Assembly (NCBI GenBank): GCA_020852705.1 | Contig: JADZAP010000025.1 | Location: forward strand, 38,715-102,714 | Length of the DNA stretch: 64,000 bases | Direction of reading: 5' to 3' | Origin: Ignavibacteria bacterium | Lineage (GTDB): Bacteria; Bacteroidota; Ignavibacteria; Tepidaquicellales; OLB5 | Shown: positions 61,462 through 64,000 of the stretch, one piece after another | Layout: each line of letters opens with the position of its first letter | Numbering within the stretch: the stretch's first letter is position 1 | Translations under genes and position numbers: made by a program | Notes under the pieces: generated by a model | The model's database searches: none | What the model was told of the DNA's origin: nothing | Seen by the model: only the letters and a program-made list of their open reading frames with translations

Positions 61462-61898
61462 AATGAATATAAAGTTTTTTCCAAGCCCGTCATTTTTGCC
61501 GGGCTTTTTTTGTATCGTGTCTTTTAGCTTTTTGATAATCACACCTCATACAAAGTCAGCCTGATTTTCTTAGTTCGAAATAAATTACAGGATATAATTC
61601 GTTGGAATGAATTTTTTTTTTAAAATTTATCCAAATAACATTTTTAACTAACTCTTTAAAATATTACTAATTACAGAATAATTTATTGCATTACGGTATA
61701 CTAAGTATTTTAAACTGATTGAACAATTTCCTAAAATATGAATTATATTTGTATAGATCATATAAATATCCTGAGCATTTATTGATGAACCTGATACTAC
61801 TGCCAAAACAAGCCTTGATGAGCAAGCCTGCTTAAAATTCAAGTCTCATATTTTATAAATTATTTAAATTTCGTTTTTATTTAAAAAACAGGATTACT
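61462..61898. other. 437-base intergenic region before the secreted-protein genes
   Basis: It holds the TlpA terminator at 61,483. Beyond that I find no RNA gene or clear promoter, and a 64-residue minus-strand frame (61,648-61,842) shows no recognisable family. Base composition is AT-rich. Confidence 0.5.
61483..61511 (+). terminator. Rho-independent terminator after the TlpA gene
   Basis: Perfect 7-bp stem AAGCCCG / CGGGCTT (61,483-61,489, 61,500-61,506) with a ten-base loop and a T-run to 61,511. Confidence 0.92.
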
Positions 61899-62009
61899 AT
61901 GATTATTGTTAACCGATATAATAATCAAGCAAATCAAGCTAATAGTGGTAATCAAGGTCGTAAATCATGGTGGTGGTTGTTTATTGCCAAATTGTATGTT
62001 ATTTTATGA
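61899..62009 (+). CDS. Probable small protein, 36 residues, Trp-rich with hydrophobic tail
   Basis: An ATG preceded by AGGA at five bases spacing opens a 36-codon frame ending TGA. The product starts MIIVNRYNNQANQ and ends with three consecutive Trp followed by a hydrophobic segment (WWWLFIAKLYVIL). Basic residues Arg and Lys precede the Trp cluster, as in small membrane-inserting peptides. It lies 45 bases upstream of the preferred start of a secreted protein. No family is recognised, and it may be chance. Confidence 0.45.
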   Translation: MIIVNRYNNQANQANSGNQGRKSWWWLFIAKLYVIL

Positions 62010-62054
62010 TAATACTACTAGAATCCTGTGAGAAAATTATTAAATAAAGAAATT

Positions 62055-63470
62055 ATGAGAATATTTAACAAAAAAACCTGTAAAACATATAAATTTACTT
62101 TATTAATTTTATTAAGCATAATTTTTTGCCAAAGTGTAAGCAGCCAGTTTTATTGGCAGAAATTGTATTATCCTTTATTAAACGGTACTGAGGAAATTTT
62201 TGAAACTTGTGAAGCAGACGGTACTAATTTTTTTGCAGTTGGTTTTACTGCCACACCAACCAGAAGTGTTTATTTACTAAAATTAAACTATTTAGGTGAT
62301 ACGATATGGACAAGAGTATTTAATATACAGGAAGCTTATGATATTGTTGCTACAAACGATAGTGGGTGCATTTTTACAGGTTATAGTGGATCCGGTTTTG
62401 CGTGTAAAACAAATGCAAATGGTGAAATTGTTTGGTACATTAATTTCCCCGGCGGGCTAAATGATATTGAAAAAACAACTGATGGGAATTATATATTATG
62501 CGGTGGTAAACTCAATGGTTTTAACTTAATTGGTTATGTAGTTAAAATTAATCCTGACGGTGGAATAATTTGGGAGAAGGAATATAATTTTGGTAATGAT
62601 GTAAGATTTTTCAGGATAATTCCTGATTTTACTAATGGTTTTTTGATTACCGGAGAGAAATATGTTTTAAATAAAATAAATAGTTTTTTTTTGAAAATAA
62701 ATGATACAGGGGCTGTAATTTGGAATAAAAATTATTTACTCAACTTTTCTTCAAGTTTATTGGATTTTTGTGTTACAAATAATAATTATATAACAGTAGG
62801 GACTACAAATCTTGATCCGGTTGAAACAGATAGTTTTAGGGTCTATATCTGCAAAACAAATTTAACCGGCGATACTTTAAAAACAAAAGTTTTAAATGCA
62901 TCAAATTATGAGTCATATCCGGCAATTGTGAAACTAAACAATAATAAGTTTGTAATTTCAATATTAGGAAATAACAAGAGTAGAGTTATAGTTGTAGATT
63001 CAAATTTAACCATAAAAAATACACTTAGTTTGCAAAATAATGGTTTTTTTACAAGAATATTTTCGGTGATGAAGGCACCCAATTCATTTATTGATGATTT
63101 AATCTCATGTGGATGGTCAAACTACGATGCTTACATTGCTAAAATAGATAGTTCTTTAAATCCACCTCCCCCTATCGGAATAGCAAATAACACAATTTTA
63201 TTAAGTGACTATAGCTTATTTCAAAATTATCCCAATCCATTTAATTCTGAAACTCTGATAAAATTCACTATAAACAAAGCTTCTAAAGTAAAAGTTGAAG
63301 TATATGATATTTTAGGTAGAAAAATTGGAACTTTGACAGAGAAAAATTTAAGAGCAGGTAATTATGAACATATTTGGAATACATCGGACATTTCTTCAGG
63401 TATATATTTTATAACAATGTATATCAATAATATATATTCACAAACGATTAAGACTTTATTAATAAAATAA
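62055..63470 (+). CDS. Secreted T9SS cargo protein
   Basis: An exported protein of 471 residues from the ATG at 62,055. The signal peptide has FTLLILLSIIFCQSVSS. The body contains repeats of the type GDTIW, TDGNYILCGG, NPDGGIIWEKEY and NDTGAVIWNKNY, a delta-60 / WD-like propeller pattern. The C-terminal T9SS sorting domain (last 75 residues) begins LFQNYPNPFNSETLIKFTI. The GTG at 62,028 is a longer alternative that would lengthen the basic N-region. The next gene is a paralogue. Confidence 0.88.
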   Translation: MRIFNKKTCKTYKFTLLILLSIIFCQSVSSQFYWQKLYYPLLNGTEEIFETCEADGTNFFAVGFTATPTRSVYLLKLNYLGDTIWTRVFNIQEAYDIVATNDSGCIFTGYSGSGFACKTNANGEIVWYINFPGGLNDIEKTTDGNYILCGGKLNGFNLIGYVVKINPDGGIIWEKEYNFGNDVRFFRIIPDFTNGFLITGEKYVLNKINSFFLKINDTGAVIWNKNYLLNFSSSLLDFCVTNNNYITVGTTNLDPVETDSFRVYICKTNLTGDTLKTKVLNASNYESYPAIVKLNNNKFVISILGNNKSRVIVVDSNLTIKNTLSLQNNGFFTRIFSVMKAPNSFIDDLISCGWSNYDAYIAKIDSSLNPPPPIGIANNTILLSDYSLFQNYPNPFNSETLIKFTINKASKVKVEVYDILGRKIGTLTEKNLRAGNYEHIWNTSDISSGIYFITMYINNIYSQTIKTLLIK

Positions 63471-63614
63471 ACAACTTATGTTATAAAACGTATCTAAGCA
63501 AAAAATTTATAAAAATTAAATAATTTAACCTTAATTGATTGTAATTTGCTAAATAGTGTGTTATTTTATGATAACTTGTTGATACTTACGGAAAGACCAA
63601 TTTTAAATGAAATT

Positions 63615-64000
63615 ATGGAATTACTAAAAAATATAAAATGTTTGCAATATTTATTTTTTGCAATATTTATTTTTTGCACAATAAATTTATATGGGCAAAG
63701 CATAACCTGGGATAAAATATATTTACAATCTGCAGCTACAACTGGTACATCCGTAAAACAAACTTCAGATGGGAATTATATTGTAACAGGCTGGAGAACG
63801 AATGTGGGTGGTTTTATCATCAAATTAAATCCATATGGAGATACATTATGGATAAGATATACTCCTTATCAAGATATGCATTCCATTGTTGAATCACCTG
63901 ATGGTAATTATGTAGCAATTGGTTATAATTATTATCTTTATATTACTAAATACTCTCCAAACGGAAAGCAGATATGGGCTAAAGAAATTGAAGAACCCGG
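63615..64000 (+). CDS. Secreted protein, paralogue of the previous gene, cut by the window edge
   Basis: An open frame from ATG 63,615 to the window end, 128 codons visible. It starts with a signal peptide (NIKCLQYLFFAIFIFCTINLYGQS) and continues with SDGNYIVTGW, NPYGDTLWI and SPNGKQIWAKEI. This is the same propeller-repeat pattern as in the gene at 62,055. A sorting domain would be expected beyond the edge but is not visible. A 16-base tandem repeat lies inside the signal peptide. Confidence 0.82.
   Translation, partial: MELLKNIKCLQYLFFAIFIFCTINLYGQSITWDKIYLQSAATTGTSVKQTSDGNYIVTGWRTNVGGFIIKLNPYGDTLWIRYTPYQDMHSIVESPDGNYVAIGYNYYLYITKYSPNGKQIWAKEIEEP
63644..63675. repeat. Two 16-base tandem copies within a signal-peptide coding region
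   Basis: GCAATATTTATTTTTT occurs twice in perfect tandem (63,644-63,659 and 63,660-63,675) with a third partial GCA. The unit is not a multiple of three, so loss or gain of one copy would frameshift the signal peptide. Confidence 0.85.

Noticed and set aside
61648..61842. A 64-residue minus-strand frame in the gap after the TlpA gene
   Set aside because: No ribosome binding site, family or neighbour support was seen.
1..64000. CRISPR arrays, insertion sequences, prophage or rRNA genes
   Set aside because: I looked for regular spaced repeats, transposase or integrase motifs and rRNA stretches and found none.

Overview
The window is one contiguous piece of an AT-rich bacterial chromosome. Three secreted proteins suggest the Ignavibacteria (Ignavibacteriota) or a close relative in the FCB group. 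Two of them end in a type IX secretion (T9SS) sorting domain that opens with a QNYPNPFN-type motif, and the third runs off the right edge. Promoter-like sequences of the Bacteroidota type (TTG, about 20 bases, TAnnTTTG) and two tRNA genes without an encoded CCA fit this. The phylum is an inference; no rRNA is present.

Left part (1-21,660): housekeeping and metabolism. Ferritin, an Hsp15-like S4 protein, adenine deaminase and a DUF2007 protein come first. Positions 4,542-12,368 hold four consecutive enzymes of aerobic tryptophan catabolism: kynurenine 3-monooxygenase, kynureninase, 3-hydroxyanthranilate dioxygenase and ACMS decarboxylase. They lie in two divergent arms, mixed with a nitrobindin, an FKBP-TPR protein, an alpha/beta hydrolase, a DinB-like and a DUF899 protein. 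No tryptophan dioxygenase or classical kynurenine formamidase is visible. A lipoprotein, dxr, rseP, a SerB-SerA fusion and two CorC/HlyC paralogues flanking a small repeat-containing membrane protein follow.

Middle part (21,671-42,778): twenty genes, all on the minus strand and mostly overlapping or a few bases apart, form a surface-polysaccharide cluster. Read in the direction of transcription, it starts with an SLBB export-type protein and a Wzz/Wzc-type tyrosine autokinase and ends with a Wzx-type flippase. Between them are nucleotide-sugar enzymes (epimerase, DegT aminotransferase, SDR), three deacetylase-like proteins (PIG-L and two NodB/WbmS-like), a formyltransferase, two AsnB-type amidotransferases, two paralogous GNAT-like proteins, a WbqC protein, a methyltransferase, two glycosyltransferases and a membrane protein with a transglutaminase triad. 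The chemistry is strongly biased to amino-sugar acylation and amidation. No Wzy polymerase or initiating phosphoglycosyltransferase was recognised. This is the best candidate for an undescribed system in the window.

Right part (43,000-64,000): fabD-fabG, DUF309, DoxX, tRNA-Gly and tRNA-Cys, secG, a DUF5683 protein, a secreted T9SS protein, lpdA, two peroxiredoxins, a HerA/DUF853 ATPase, an M24 peptidase, a glycosyltransferase, a Gfo/Idh/MocA oxidoreductase and a metallopeptidase-like lipoprotein. These are followed by an ECF sigma / membrane anti-sigma pair with a TlpA-type thioredoxin lipoprotein. A probable 36-codon small protein and two tandem secreted paralogues finish the window. Several clear Rho-independent terminators and perfect inverted repeats next to start codons are listed separately.
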